Assembly (NCBI GenBank): GCA_937926975.1
Contig: CALBCJ010000029.1
Coordinates: forward strand, 1 to 59,479
Length of the DNA: 59,479 nt
Source: an uncultured Propionibacteriaceae bacterium
GTDB lineage: Bacteria; Actinomycetota; Actinomycetes; Propionibacteriales; Propionibacteriaceae
Direction: 5' to 3'
Below the pieces are notes generated by a model. That model worked only from the letters and a program-made list of their open reading frames with translations. It made no database searches and was not told the DNA's origin. Below, piece after piece: positions 51,741 through 59,479 of the stretch. Numbering within the stretch: the first letter of the stretch is position 1; each line of letters starts with the position of its first letter. The translations under genes and the position numbers were made by a program.

Positions 51741-51902
51741 CGCCCGGCGTTTCTCGAAGCCAGCATGCTGATTGCGCTGGGATCAGTCGTGCATCATGAC
51801 GCCTTCTCGACCTTGGCCTGGGCCGGCGACAGCGGGGCGTTACCCGGCCGCTCGCTCTGCGGGAGGAGCGTCCCCGAGGACGGCTCAAGATCGCTGCGCT
51901 GA
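51741..51902 (+). pseudogene. vapC remnant
   Basis: In frame after the vapB stop, the stretch FLEASMLIALGSVVHHDAF followed by STLAWAG looks like the first 30 residues of a VapC PIN-domain toxin (pattern hLDASVLIAL...HHdaA..W), with the first acidic residue changed to E and no start codon. Homology ends abruptly where the second minus-strand cassette begins (51794), and a TGA follows at 51900-51902. The nuclease is not functional here. Confidence 0.5.
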
Positions 51903-52273
51903 ACGGCGGGAGACTCCTTGCAGGACGGACAATCCTCGTCACAGGTGAGGCGGGGAGCGTCTCGCAGCGCCACCGTGGTCTCCCCAGGGTGATCTCGACC
52001 AGAGCCCGTGGGTGTTGTCCGGGTGGAGTGGGGTGTTGTCGGGTTGGCGGGATGGTGGTCCCGTTCGGCGGGGTGTTGTCCGGGTGGAGTGGGGTGTTGT
52101 CCGGGTGAAGGGGATTGTTGTCCCTCGAGCCGAGGTGTCGTCGCGGCCTGTCTGAGCCGGCTGGTGCGGCTGGGTCGGTGAGGTGGGCCCCAGGCCTGTC
52201 GCTCCGTACCCCGGGCCGGTCCGGGTGAGCTGCGGCTGGCCTGGGCGCGCCAGCTCGGCCTCCTGCCCAGCAC
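51794..52273 (-). pseudogene. second copy of the minisatellite cassette (hypothetical)
   Basis: An open minus-strand frame of 159 codons whose middle (LEGQQSPSPGQHPTPPGQHP) and C-terminus (PGNAPLSP) match the cassette at 50671-51430. The leading part before residue about 40 is arginine/proline-rich and not conserved. It looks like a shortened duplicate of that cassette inserted into vapC. No function recognised. Confidence 0.35.
52013..52115. repeat. 21-bp minisatellite, copy 2
   Basis: Three 21-base units starting GTGTTGTCCGGG with the same 39-base interrupter as copy 1. Surrounding bases (CGACCAGAGCCCGTGGG on the left, a GCGGCCTGTC-type sequence on the right) are also shared, so the whole cassette was duplicated, not just the repeat. 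Boundaries are accurate to a few bases. Confidence 0.8.
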
Positions 52274-52413
52274 GGGCGACTGCGGTGAGACCTGGCTCAG
52301 AACGCGGGGCCGGCATCCGCAGCCGCGGGCGGAGGCCTAGGCTGACAGACCGCAGCACAGCGGTCCGAGGGCCCGACTTCGACAGCGACCGGCCCAGAAA
52401 GTAGGTTGTGGCT

Positions 52414-53187
52414 ATGGCGCGAGCTCTGGTCACAGGGGGTACCTCAGGCATCGGCAACGAGTTCGCGCACCAGCTGGCCGGGCGCGGGTACGACCTGGTC
52501 CTGGTCGCCCGGGACACCGAGCGGCTGGAGCGGGTGGCGGCTGAGATCCGGGACCGGTTCCGGGTCGAGGTCGAGGTGCTGACCGCTGACCTCGCCGTAC
52601 GGGAGGACCTGCTCGCCGTGGCCGAGCGGCTCGGCTCCACCGAGTCACCGGTCGACATGCTGGTCAACAACGCTGGTTTCGGGCTCCACGGCTCTCTGCT
52701 GGACGAGGACTTCTCGGCCGCCGAGCGGGCGCTGGACGTGATGTGCCTGGCGGTGCTGGTGCTCTCGGCCGCGGCCGGGCGGGCGATGCGGCCCCGCGGG
52801 GCCGGGTCGATCATCAACGTCGGCTCCACCTCGGGGCTGATCACGGCCGGCACGTACTCGGCGGTCAAGGCCTGGGTGAACGTCTACACCGAGGGCCTGG
52901 CGGTCGAGCTGGCCGGGTCCGGGGTCCTGGTCACGGCGCTGCTGCCGGGCTGGGTCCGCACCGAGTTCCACCAGCGGGCCGGGATCAACGCGGCCAGGCT
53001 GCCCGGTGTCGTCTGGATCGACGTCGAGCAGGTGGTCCGGGAGTGCCTCGACGACAACGCCGCTGGCCGGGTGCTGTCGGTCCCCGGGCGGCGCTGGGCG
53101 GCAGCGGCGGTGCTGGCCCGGCTCGCCCCACGGCGTACGATCCGGTGGGTCTCGTCTGCCCTGTCCCGGTCACGGAAGCGGCACTGA
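52414..53187 (+). CDS. short-chain dehydrogenase/reductase
   Basis: 257 residues. NADP(H)-binding TGGTSGIG at residues 7-14, NNAGFG, catalytic GSTSG serine and YSAVK (Tyr-x3-Lys) are all present. C-terminal SRSRKRH is basic and may touch membranes. I chose ATG 52414 (a GTG at 52408 is possible). It overlaps plsC by one base (TGATG) and belongs to an SDR-PlsC-AGPS operon, where it could reduce alkyl- or acyl-dihydroxyacetone phosphate. That substrate is inference. Confidence 0.9.
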   Translation: MARALVTGGTSGIGNEFAHQLAGRGYDLVLVARDTERLERVAAEIRDRFRVEVEVLTADLAVREDLLAVAERLGSTESPVDMLVNNAGFGLHGSLLDEDFSAAERALDVMCLAVLVLSAAAGRAMRPRGAGSIINVGSTSGLITAGTYSAVKAWVNVYTEGLAVELAGSGVLVTALLPGWVRTEFHQRAGINAARLPGVVWIDVEQVVRECLDDNAAGRVLSVPGRRWAAAAVLARLAPRRTIRWVSSALSRSRKRH

Positions 53188-53990
53188 TGAGGGACAAGGA
53201 CTTCGACCGCCGCCCGTACCGAGACCCCAAGCGTGCCGCCGGGCGGCTGCTGACGCAGGGGGTCATGCTGCACGCGGTGCTGGGCCGGATGGTCAAGATC
53301 CGGGTCCACGGGCGGCGCAATGTGGACGGGCTGAAGGGCGCCTTCATCGCGGTCGCTAACCACTCCTCGCACCTCGACGCGCCTCTGGTCATCGACTCGC
53401 TGCCGCAGCGCCTGTCGCGCTACCTGGCCCCCGGCGCCGCAGCCGACTACTTCTTCACCTCCAAGATCAAAACCGTCCTGACTAGGGCTTTCATGAATAC
53501 GTACCCGATTGAGCGGCGAGGCGTCAGGACCCGTAAGGGTCTCACCGGGCAGCTGCTCACCGACGGGGTGCCGCTGCTGGTCTTCCCCGAGGGCACCCGC
53601 TCCCGGACCGGGGCCATGGGCCCGTTCACCCCGGGGGTGGCGGCACTGTGCATCTCGCGCGAGGTCCCGTGCCTGCCGATGGCCCTGGTCGGGGCGTTCG
53701 CGGCCTGGCCGTACGGGCAGAACCACCCGCCGCGGGGCCGTCCCGAGGTGCACGTGGTGATCGGCCACCCGCTGAGGTCCGAGCCGGGGGAGATCGCCAA
53801 GCAGTTCAACGAGCGCATCCGGCGTACGGTGCAGCGGCTCCATGACAGCACCGCCCGCGCGTACGGGATGCCGACCCTGGACGACTACGCTCGGGCGGTA
53901 GCGCTGCGGCAGACATCGGTGCCGCGTCCCGGGAGCAGCCGCTCCCTACCCACAGCTGACCCAGGCGGCGACACCGCCAGCAAGGAGTGA
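53187..53990 (+). CDS. PlsC-type 1-acylglycerol-3-phosphate acyltransferase
   Basis: 267 residues. The acyltransferase motif HSSHLD (H59-x4-D64) and the FPEGTRSRTG block near 137 are diagnostic. It transfers an acyl chain to the sn-2 position of a lysophosphatidate-like acceptor at the membrane. Start ATG 53187 overlaps the SDR stop. Its own stop lies seven bases from the GTG of the AGPS-like gene, so all three are one operon. Confidence 0.92.
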   Translation: MRDKDFDRRPYRDPKRAAGRLLTQGVMLHAVLGRMVKIRVHGRRNVDGLKGAFIAVANHSSHLDAPLVIDSLPQRLSRYLAPGAAADYFFTSKIKTVLTRAFMNTYPIERRGVRTRKGLTGQLLTDGVPLLVFPEGTRSRTGAMGPFTPGVAALCISREVPCLPMALVGAFAAWPYGQNHPPRGRPEVHVVIGHPLRSEPGEIAKQFNERIRRTVQRLHDSTARAYGMPTLDDYARAVALRQTSVPRPGSSRSLPTADPGGDTASKE

Positions 53991-53992
53991 TC

Positions 53993-55699
53993 GTGAGCAT
54001 CGTCAAGCAGCAGAAGTGGTGGGGCTGGGGCGAGGAGGGAATCGAGTTCTCCCACGCTGACAAGCCGAAGTTCCGGCCCTTCGTGCTGGAGAAGCTGGGC
54101 GTCGACATCAACGAGCCGGCAGCCGGGGTGCGTGACTTCGCCAGCCTGGACGTGCCCGAGCCGCGCATCCCGGACGCGCTGCGCTCGGTGCTGGCCGAGG
54201 CGCTCGGCGAGCAGTACGTGGTCGACGACCCGGAGGCCCGGGTGGTGCACGCCTTCGGTCGCGGGGTCCGGGACCTGGTCCGGATCCGGCGCGGCCAGCT
54301 CGGCCGGGTCCCCGACGTCGTGGTCTACCCCGGCTCGGAGGAGGACGTGGTCGCGGTCGTCAACGCCGCCTGTGACGCCGACGCGGTGCTGATCCCGTAC
54401 GGCGGGGGCTCGAACATCGTCGGGGCGCTGGAGGCGCTGCCGGACGAGAAGCGGCCGGTGGTCAGCGTCAACCTGGGCCGGATGAACAAGGTCCTCGAGA
54501 TCGACGCCCCGTCGGGGCTGGCCCGGATTCAGGCCGGGGTGCTGGGCCCGGACATGGAGCTGCAGCTGAACGCCCGCGGCTGGACCCTCGGCCACTTCCC
54601 GGACTCGTTCGTCTGGTCGACCCTGGGCGGCTGGATCGCGACCCGCTCCAGCGGCATGCAGTCCGACAAGTACGGCGACATCGCCGACCTGACCCGCGGC
54701 CTGCGGATGGTGATGGACCACCAGGTGCTGGAGCTGCGCCCGCTGCCGTCGTACTCCAGCGGCCCGTCGGTGCGGGAGATGGTGATTGGCTCCGAGGGTC
54801 GGCTCGGGATCATCACCGAGGCCTGGGTGCACGTGCACCGGCTGCCGCAGGTGCGCGAGATCCAGGCGTACTTCTTCCCCACGTACGACGAGGGCCTGGT
54901 CGCCATGGAGCAGATCGCGGCCAGCGACGCCGCGCCGTCGATCACCCGGATCATGGACGCTGCCGAGACGGCCTTCTCGATGGCGAACGGCAAGCAGTCG
55001 ACCAGGGTCGGGCACCTGGTGAGCACCGCGATCCAGAAGGTGATGGAGCGCAAGGGCTGGGACCTGAGCCAGATCTGCCTGGCGCTGGTCGGGTACGAGG
55101 GCTCGCCGGTGCATGTGCGCTACGAGAAGTCTCTGGTCGGCAAGATCATCTCCCGCAACCGGGGGATGAGCGTCGGCAAGGGCCCGGGGGCGCTGTACGA
55201 CCAGAAGAAGTTCGACGTCCCGTACATTCGGGACTTTCTGCTGGACCGGGGAATCCCGGCCGACGTGTCGGAGACGGCCACCCCCTGGTCGAAGCTGAAG
55301 CAGATGCACGACAACACGGTCGCCGCCGCGGAGCGGGCCTTTGACGAGGCCGGGGTCAAGGGCTTCATCATGTGCCACCTGTCGCACTCGTACCACTCGG
55401 GTGCCTGCCAGTACTTCACGTTCGCGATCAATGACGCCTCTGAGCACAACATGGAGACGTACGACCGGGTGAAGCAGGCCATTCAGCAGTCGTTCATGGA
55501 CAACGGCGGCACAGTCTCCCACCACCACGGTGTCGGTGAGGAGCACAGCCCCTGGATGGAGCAGGACATCTCCCCTGCTGGGGTCTTCATTCAGCGCAAG
55601 CTCTTCGAGGGCGTCGACCCGAGGCAGAACTTCAACCCGGGCAAGATCGTCCACGACGGGATTCCTGGCGTCTCCAGCAACTCGGTCCAGCCTGACTGA
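53993..55699 (+). CDS. alkyldihydroxyacetonephosphate synthase-like FAD enzyme
   Basis: 568 residues. N-terminal QQKWWGWG motif then a PCMH-type FAD domain (VLIPYGGGSNIVGALEAL, about 140) and the C-terminal VSHHHGVGEEHSPW active-site strand, all characteristic of AGPS. AGPS replaces the acyl chain of acyl-DHAP by an alkyl chain to create the ether bond. The GTG at 53993 with AAGGAG 6-7 bases upstream is preferred over the GTG at 53987, which overlaps plsC. The substrate in actinobacteria is not established. Confidence 0.9.
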   Translation: MSIVKQQKWWGWGEEGIEFSHADKPKFRPFVLEKLGVDINEPAAGVRDFASLDVPEPRIPDALRSVLAEALGEQYVVDDPEARVVHAFGRGVRDLVRIRRGQLGRVPDVVVYPGSEEDVVAVVNAACDADAVLIPYGGGSNIVGALEALPDEKRPVVSVNLGRMNKVLEIDAPSGLARIQAGVLGPDMELQLNARGWTLGHFPDSFVWSTLGGWIATRSSGMQSDKYGDIADLTRGLRMVMDHQVLELRPLPSYSSGPSVREMVIGSEGRLGIITEAWVHVHRLPQVREIQAYFFPTYDEGLVAMEQIAASDAAPSITRIMDAAETAFSMANGKQSTRVGHLVSTAIQKVMERKGWDLSQICLALVGYEGSPVHVRYEKSLVGKIISRNRGMSVGKGPGALYDQKKFDVPYIRDFLLDRGIPADVSETATPWSKLKQMHDNTVAAAERAFDEAGVKGFIMCHLSHSYHSGACQYFTFAINDASEHNMETYDRVKQAIQQSFMDNGGTVSHHHGVGEEHSPWMEQDISPAGVFIQRKLFEGVDPRQNFNPGKIVHDGIPGVSSNSVQPD

Positions 55700-55704
55700 G
55701 TCTG

Positions 55705-55763
55705 GGGGGTTGTCTGGCCGACCCACTGGGCGTTGCGCTGGTTGTAGTCCTCGTGGCCGTCGC
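55705..55763. repeat. relic fragment duplicated from the gene at 57267
   Basis: About 57 bases (GGGGGGTTGTCTGGCCGACC...) match 57725-57795 with one substitution near the start and an exact 12-base deletion. On the minus strand it encodes part of YNQRNAQWVGQTT. It is not in any gene here. Confidence 0.75.
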
Positions 55764-55791
55764 CGATCCCGGTGAAGAGCGAGCCGCGGGG

Positions 55792-57093
55792 TCAGGACCA
55801 GGTCACCTTGAGGTCGGAGGTGGTCATGTCGATCTTCGGGGTTTGCAGCTGGGGGCCGACTCCGTTCTTGGGTTCGCAGCCCTCGGGGACTGGGGCGCCA
55901 TTGTAGTCACAGGGTGATGAGGTCTTGACTCGGGGTAGCTCGCCGTCGGGCTGGGCCAGGTTCGGCCGGGTAGGGTCGAGCCGCACCTTGACTTTGTCCA
56001 GCTTGGCCAGTTCCTCTGCCGCAGCGACGCGCGCAACGGTCCCTTCGTGAGGCACGTAGCCGCCAGAAGCGCGGTAGTTGACTCCGCAGGTCCAGGCGAG
56101 GGTCTTCTCGGCCAGGCACGCTGCCACGGCCTGCCTGAGCTTGTCGCGGAAGACTGCTTCGCCGTCTTGGGAGAGCTTGGGTTCGGGGGTGGTGCTGGGG
56201 GACTGGCTGACGGTGATGACTGCCTGGTCGGGTTCGAGGGTGTAGTTGGGGTTGGTGATGGCGAGGGTGTATCCGCCGGGGAGGACTCGGGGGCTGGTGG
56301 TCTTGGGTGTGGTTCCGTTGACGGTGACGGGGAGGTTGCGGAGCTTGGCGAGGTCGAGTACGGGCAGGGTTGCCCGGAGCTTGACCTGGTCGGTTCGGCT
56401 GGTGGGGACTTGGGCGGTGATGGGGAGGGTGGCTGGTTTGCCGCCGGTCTTGAAGGCGGCGCGGTAGGTGAGGCCGCCGGTGCTGGTGATGGTGATGTCG
56501 GTGATGGGGGCTTTGGTGGCGGCGGTCTTGAGGACCTGGTCGGTGAGGAGGCTGGTGTCTCCGCCGGAGTCGGTGTCGAGGTAGGTCTTGGCTTTTTCTC
56601 CGTTGCCTGCGGCGTAGTTCTTCATGAAGTCGTTGATGGCGTCTTCGGCTCGTTGCTCGGGGGTCTTGGTCCAGGTCAGGAGGAGGTAGCCGAGGCCGCT
56701 GAGGAGGGCGAGGACCAGGACGCCGGTCCCGATGAGGAGGGGGAGGCGGTGCTTCTTCTTGGGTGGTTGTGTCGCAGGGCCCGGGCCGGGTGGCTGCCCG
56801 GGAAGGCCGGGGGTTGTGAGGGGGCTTTGGGGGCCGTGGCCTGCCGGGGCCTGGCCCGGGCCCTGCGGGCCTGGGTGCTGAGGAGGAGGGACTGGGGAGC
56901 CTGAGGCTGGGAGTGGCTGGCCGGGTGCCGGGAACGGAGAACCGGACTGGGGCACGGGTGCGGCGCCTGGGGCGGAGTACGGCGACGCAGGCCGGGGCTG
57001 AGACGCGGCGGGTCCGGCGCTGGGCGCAGAGTACGGCGACGCGGGCCCGGGCTGGCCGGGGAAGGGGTTTGGGGGGTTGTGTGGGGATGTCAT
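55792..57093 (-). CDS. membrane-anchored extracytoplasmic protein, proline-rich N-terminus
   Basis: 433 residues. A cytoplasmic proline/glycine/serine-rich region (about 1-112, PGQPGPASPYSAPSAGPA) with repeated PASPYSAP, a KKKHR stop, one transmembrane helix (LPLLIGTGVLVLALLSGLGY, about 116-137), then an extracytoplasmic domain with two or three beta-rich repeats (TDITITSTGGLTYRAAFKTG). Two cysteines near the C-terminus (SSPCDYNGAPVPEGC) may form a disulfide. No family recognised. It lies beside another secreted protein on the same strand. Confidence 0.75.
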   Translation of the reverse strand: MTSPHNPPNPFPGQPGPASPYSAPSAGPAASQPRPASPYSAPGAAPVPQSGSPFPAPGQPLPASGSPVPPPQHPGPQGPGQAPAGHGPQSPLTTPGLPGQPPGPGPATQPPKKKHRLPLLIGTGVLVLALLSGLGYLLLTWTKTPEQRAEDAINDFMKNYAAGNGEKAKTYLDTDSGGDTSLLTDQVLKTAATKAPITDITITSTGGLTYRAAFKTGGKPATLPITAQVPTSRTDQVKLRATLPVLDLAKLRNLPVTVNGTTPKTTSPRVLPGGYTLAITNPNYTLEPDQAVITVSQSPSTTPEPKLSQDGEAVFRDKLRQAVAACLAEKTLAWTCGVNYRASGGYVPHEGTVARVAAAEELAKLDKVKVRLDPTRPNLAQPDGELPRVKTSSPCDYNGAPVPEGCEPKNGVGPQLQTPKIDMTTSDLKVTWS

Positions 57094-57185
57094 GCATCAC
57101 TCCTCGGTCTCAGACCCCTGCCACCTTACCGGACTGTCCTGGTTCAGGGAACATGACGAGCTGGACTGTCTGTGCTGCGGGGCTC

Positions 57186-57227
57186 GCCCGGGCCAGCACC
57201 GGTGGTCCTGGGGCCAGGCCCGGGCCG
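57186..57227 (-). terminator. possible terminator hairpin after the large secreted protein
   Basis: GCCCGGGCC (57186-57194) can pair with GGCCCGGGC (about 57218-57226) around a 23-base loop, about 40 bases after the minus-strand stop at 57267. The arms are themselves palindromic, so other folds are possible. Confidence 0.3.
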
Positions 57228-57266
57228 GTTCAGCAAGGGGGCTGTCGTCTGGGCGGGCAGGCCCGT

Positions 57267-59479
57267 CTAGCCGGTGACTACCTGTTGTGGTGTGTGGGTT
57301 TTGGGGGGTTGTAGTGGTGGGTAGGGGCGTTCGAGCTCTTGGATGCTGGTGACTTCGGTGTGGTTGACCCAGCGGGGCTGCCACTGGCCTTGGTTGAGCT
57401 GGGTGAAGCCTGCGGCGGTGGCTGCGTGGTGGTTGTCGCCGGCGTAGTCGATTTTGAGGTAGTCGCCGTTGCGGTGGAGGAGCTGGACGGGGAGGTCGTG
57501 CCAGGTGCCGATGGTGGTGACTCCGGTGAGTGCGGTGATGGTGGTGTTGGGGATGGTGAGGCGGTAGGTGCCGTCGTGGGCTTTCTCGAAGTGGTCGGGG
57601 GCGCTGACGCCGTAGGCGATGAGGACGCTGTGGCGGTCGTTGAGGGTGATGGTCTGGTAGGCGGTGCCGTTGTCGAGGGTGGCGTAGGTGCCGTTCTCGA
57701 TGCGGCGCCCGCCGGTGTGGTGGTGGGGGGTGGTCTGGCCGACCCACTGGGCGTTGCGCTGGTTGTAGGTGGAGACGTACTCCTCGTGGCCGTCGTTGTG
57801 GATGCGCCAGATCTCGGCGAGGTGGGGTATGGCGACGGTGGCGTAGCCGAGGACCTCGTGCTCGTCGATGGGTCGGGTTGAGGTGGATCCGGGGGGCTCG
57901 CCGCGGCCGGTCCAGGGGCGCAGGTGGTGGCGTACGAGGGGGAGGGGGATGGTGTCGGGTGGGAGAGAGACGTCGGCGGCGACGGGGGTGATGAGGTCTT
58001 GGACCCGCAGGCCTGCGAAGCGGAGGACCTCGACCGTGGTGGCGCTGCGGTTGAAGGCGAGGGTCTGGGAGCTGTTGAGGGCGAAGCCGAGTCCGAGGGT
58101 GTCGTGGAGGCGGGCTGGGGTGGTCAGGTGCCGTACCTGGGCCAGGGGGTAGACGAGTCCGCGGAGGAGGTGCTCTTGCCCTTCGAGGAGGAGGTCGGCC
58201 TCGCCGGGGAGGAGGACTTTCTGGTAGGGGGTCTCCATTCCGGTGGGCATGGGCTGGAGCGGGACGTCGTTGCGGCCCCACTGGGTCGGCAGGATCGTGG
58301 CTCGTGGGATGGTGGTCAGGGAGTCGGCCCGCAGGTCGTGCCACATGCGGCTGAAGTGGGTCGCAGCGAGGCCGGTCAGGCCCAGGATCGACAGGGCAAC
58401 AGGCAGTGTGAGTGCCCAGGCCGACTCCAGGCCGGCAGCAACACCCAGCACGTCCACCCGCGGACCCGGCTGGACCGGCAGCGGCCCAGCCTGCCCAGCC
58501 GGCCCCGCAATCCCTACCGGCTGACCCCCAGAAGACGGCTGAGGAACAGGAGCCGGAGCCGGACCAGGAGCAGGCGCGGGAGCCGCCGGCGCGGGAGCTG
58601 GCGCCGGAGCCGCTGGTGCCGGGGCAGAACCCAGACTACCACCCAGCGGGCTGCTCACGACCGGACCACCAGCCACAGGCCCACCAGTCACCGGGCCACC
58701 CATCACCGGACCAGCGACCGGGCCGCCCATCACCGGACCGCCCATCACCGGGCCCCCACCCATCCCAGGAGCCGCGGGCGGCACAACCGAGCCTCCTCCC
58801 GGAGCCGGGATGGTACCCAGGCCGGGCCCTCCAAGGCCCGGCTGCGGGATGCTCGGCTGCCTCGGGACCTCCGGCGCGACCGGTGACCAGGCCGGCGGCG
58901 CAGAGCCAGCAGCGCCCGTACCACTCGGGACCGGGGGCGGAGGAGCCGACCGGTACTCACCACCCGACGGGACAGGCTGATAGCCACTACCACCACCAGA
59001 GCCCTGACCCCCGCCGCCAGAGCTCTGGCCCCCGCCGGAGTCATAGCCGCCACTATGGCTAGAAGAACCACTATGACCCGAGCTCCCAGAACCACCGCCA
59101 TAGCCGGGATAGCTGGTGCCAGAACCACCGCTCCCATGGCCATTGCCGGGATCCGAGAGTGATGCGCTGGGACCTGGAAAACTCGGCCTGGCATCGGGCG
59201 CGGGCCGCTGGCCACCCGAGTCGGAAGTACCCGATCTGTCGCCCCCAGACTGTGAGAAGCCAGCATCTCCAGGGGCACTGGGCCCAGCCGACGCCCTGCC
59301 CGCGTCCCCGGAGGCACCGGGCCCAGCCGGCACCCTGCCCGCGTCCCCGGAGGCACCGGGCCCAGCCGACACCCTACCCGCGTCCCCGGAGGCACCGGAC
59401 CTGCCCGCTTCCCCGGAGGCACCGGACCTGCCCGCTTCCCCGGAGGCACCGGACCTGCCCGCTTCCCCGGAGGCACCGG
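57267..59479 (-). CDS. large surface protein with collagen-like repeats (5' end outside window)
   Basis: The frame is open from 57267 to the window edge, about 737 residues, so the true start is outside. The ATG at 59372 lies inside the repeat region. Upstream end: GASGEAGRS units (27 bp, Gly-x-y triplets) then AGPGASGDAGRVP-type 13-residue units. Next comes a long Gly/Ser/Pro/Ala region, a transmembrane helix (ALTLPVALSILGLTGLAATH), and a C-terminal extracytoplasmic domain of about 350 residues (DVPLQPMPTGMETPYQKVLL, EVLGYATVAIPHLAEIWRIH). No family recognised. Probably a cell-surface or secretion-associated protein. Confidence 0.7.
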   Translation of the reverse strand, partial: GASGEAGRSGASGEAGRSGASGEAGRSGASGDAGRVSAGPGASGDAGRVPAGPGASGDAGRASAGPSAPGDAGFSQSGGDRSGTSDSGGQRPAPDARPSFPGPSASLSDPGNGHGSGGSGTSYPGYGGGSGSSGHSGSSSHSGGYDSGGGQSSGGGGQGSGGGSGYQPVPSGGEYRSAPPPPVPSGTGAAGSAPPAWSPVAPEVPRQPSIPQPGLGGPGLGTIPAPGGGSVVPPAAPGMGGGPVMGGPVMGGPVAGPVMGGPVTGGPVAGGPVVSSPLGGSLGSAPAPAAPAPAPAPAAPAPAPGPAPAPVPQPSSGGQPVGIAGPAGQAGPLPVQPGPRVDVLGVAAGLESAWALTLPVALSILGLTGLAATHFSRMWHDLRADSLTTIPRATILPTQWGRNDVPLQPMPTGMETPYQKVLLPGEADLLLEGQEHLLRGLVYPLAQVRHLTTPARLHDTLGLGFALNSSQTLAFNRSATTVEVLRFAGLRVQDLITPVAADVSLPPDTIPLPLVRHHLRPWTGRGEPPGSTSTRPIDEHEVLGYATVAIPHLAEIWRIHNDGHEEYVSTYNQRNAQWVGQTTPHHHTGGRRIENGTYATLDNGTAYQTITLNDRHSVLIAYGVSAPDHFEKAHDGTYRLTIPNTTITALTGVTTIGTWHDLPVQLLHRNGDYLKIDYAGDNHHAATAAGFTQLNQGQWQPRWVNHTEVTSIQELERPYPPLQPPKTHTPQQVVTG
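59285..59479. repeat. 27-bp and 39-bp in-frame tandem repeats
   Basis: From the right edge inward, three to four copies of a 27-bp unit (CCCGCTTCCCCGGAGGCACC...) are followed by 39-bp units (CGTCCCCGGAGGCACCGGGC...). Both lengths are multiples of three and keep the reading frame of the surface protein. Confidence 0.85.

Noticed and set aside
51248..52115. Repeat arrays as a CRISPR
   Set aside because: Units are 21 bp, contiguous and without unique spacers. They are in-frame coding minisatellites.
1..59479. tRNA, rRNA or other structured RNA genes
   Set aside because: Scanning for the T-arm consensus and conserved rRNA segments gave nothing convincing. Only the hairpin array at 43271-43426 stands out as possible RNA structure.

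Overview
The window is high-GC bacterial chromosome with many GTG starts, WhiB-type and ECF regulators, a LigB-type DNA ligase, a Rv0428c-type acetyltransferase and a FemAB-type cell-wall ligase. All of this indicates an actinomycete. A family-level placement (something near the Propionibacteriales) would be a guess. Genes are tightly packed and many pairs overlap by 1 or 4 bases (TGATG, ATGA or GTGA). I saw no rRNA, tRNA, CRISPR array or complete insertion sequence.

Layout. 1-1255: two near-identical SUKH-like genes in tandem, the left one cut by the window edge. 1423-6636: a coupled biotin operon, bioA-bioD-APC permease-bioB, divergent from a BioQ-like TetR gene with a palindromic operator between them. 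6734-10677: a small unknown gene, a WhiB-HTH fusion, and a DUF4921 (GalT-like) gene coupled to murQ. 10826-12251: a three-gene module with a HicA-like small protein, a helix-turn-helix protein and a SecB-like chaperone, resembling a toxin-antitoxin-chaperone system. 12360-16273: a small membrane protein, a conserved hypothetical, coaBC, and a TetR/GAP-family membrane protein pair sharing a perfect palindrome. 16499-19177: an XRE-ImmA regulator-peptidase, a 23-codon PIN-like remnant, and ATP-dependent DNA ligase. 19379-24530: a fused asymmetric ABC exporter and a nucleotidyltransferase/HTH toxin-antitoxin pair. 24538-27900: a DUF6463-type membrane protein, TetR, a frameshifted HipA-like kinase overlapping a HipN-like/HIRAN gene, and an orphan ribbon-helix-helix antitoxin. 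28034-32907: a CDF metal transporter, an ECF sigma factor with its membrane partner, and an alanine-racemase-like gene coupled to a FemAB ligase. 33180-41818: a 2328-residue RHS/Hint polymorphic toxin with candidate immunity genes. 41976-45983: a PAF-acetylhydrolase-like enzyme, an unusual array of four hairpins with an identical loop, a 55-residue membrane peptide, a GNAT enzyme and a DUF6348/SUKH protein. 46010-50500: a PanE-like reductase and pta-ackA. 50671-52273: decayed duplicated cassettes with 21-bp minisatellites around a vapB gene with a vapC remnant. 52414-55699: an SDR-PlsC-AGPS operon suggesting ether-lipid synthesis. 55792-59479: two membrane or secreted proteins with low-complexity N-termini, the second with collagen-like repeats running off the window.

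The ordinary metabolic backbone (biotin, coenzyme A, amino-sugar salvage, acetate overflow, cell-wall bridge, ether lipid) is interleaved with a dense set of conflict genes: at least six toxin-antitoxin-like loci, several of them visibly decayed, plus one polymorphic toxin with candidate immunity genes. The most novel items are the four-hairpin CTTGGGGT array at 43271-43426, the HicA-like/HTH/SecB module at 10826-12251, and the HipA-like/HIRAN pair at 25744-27458.
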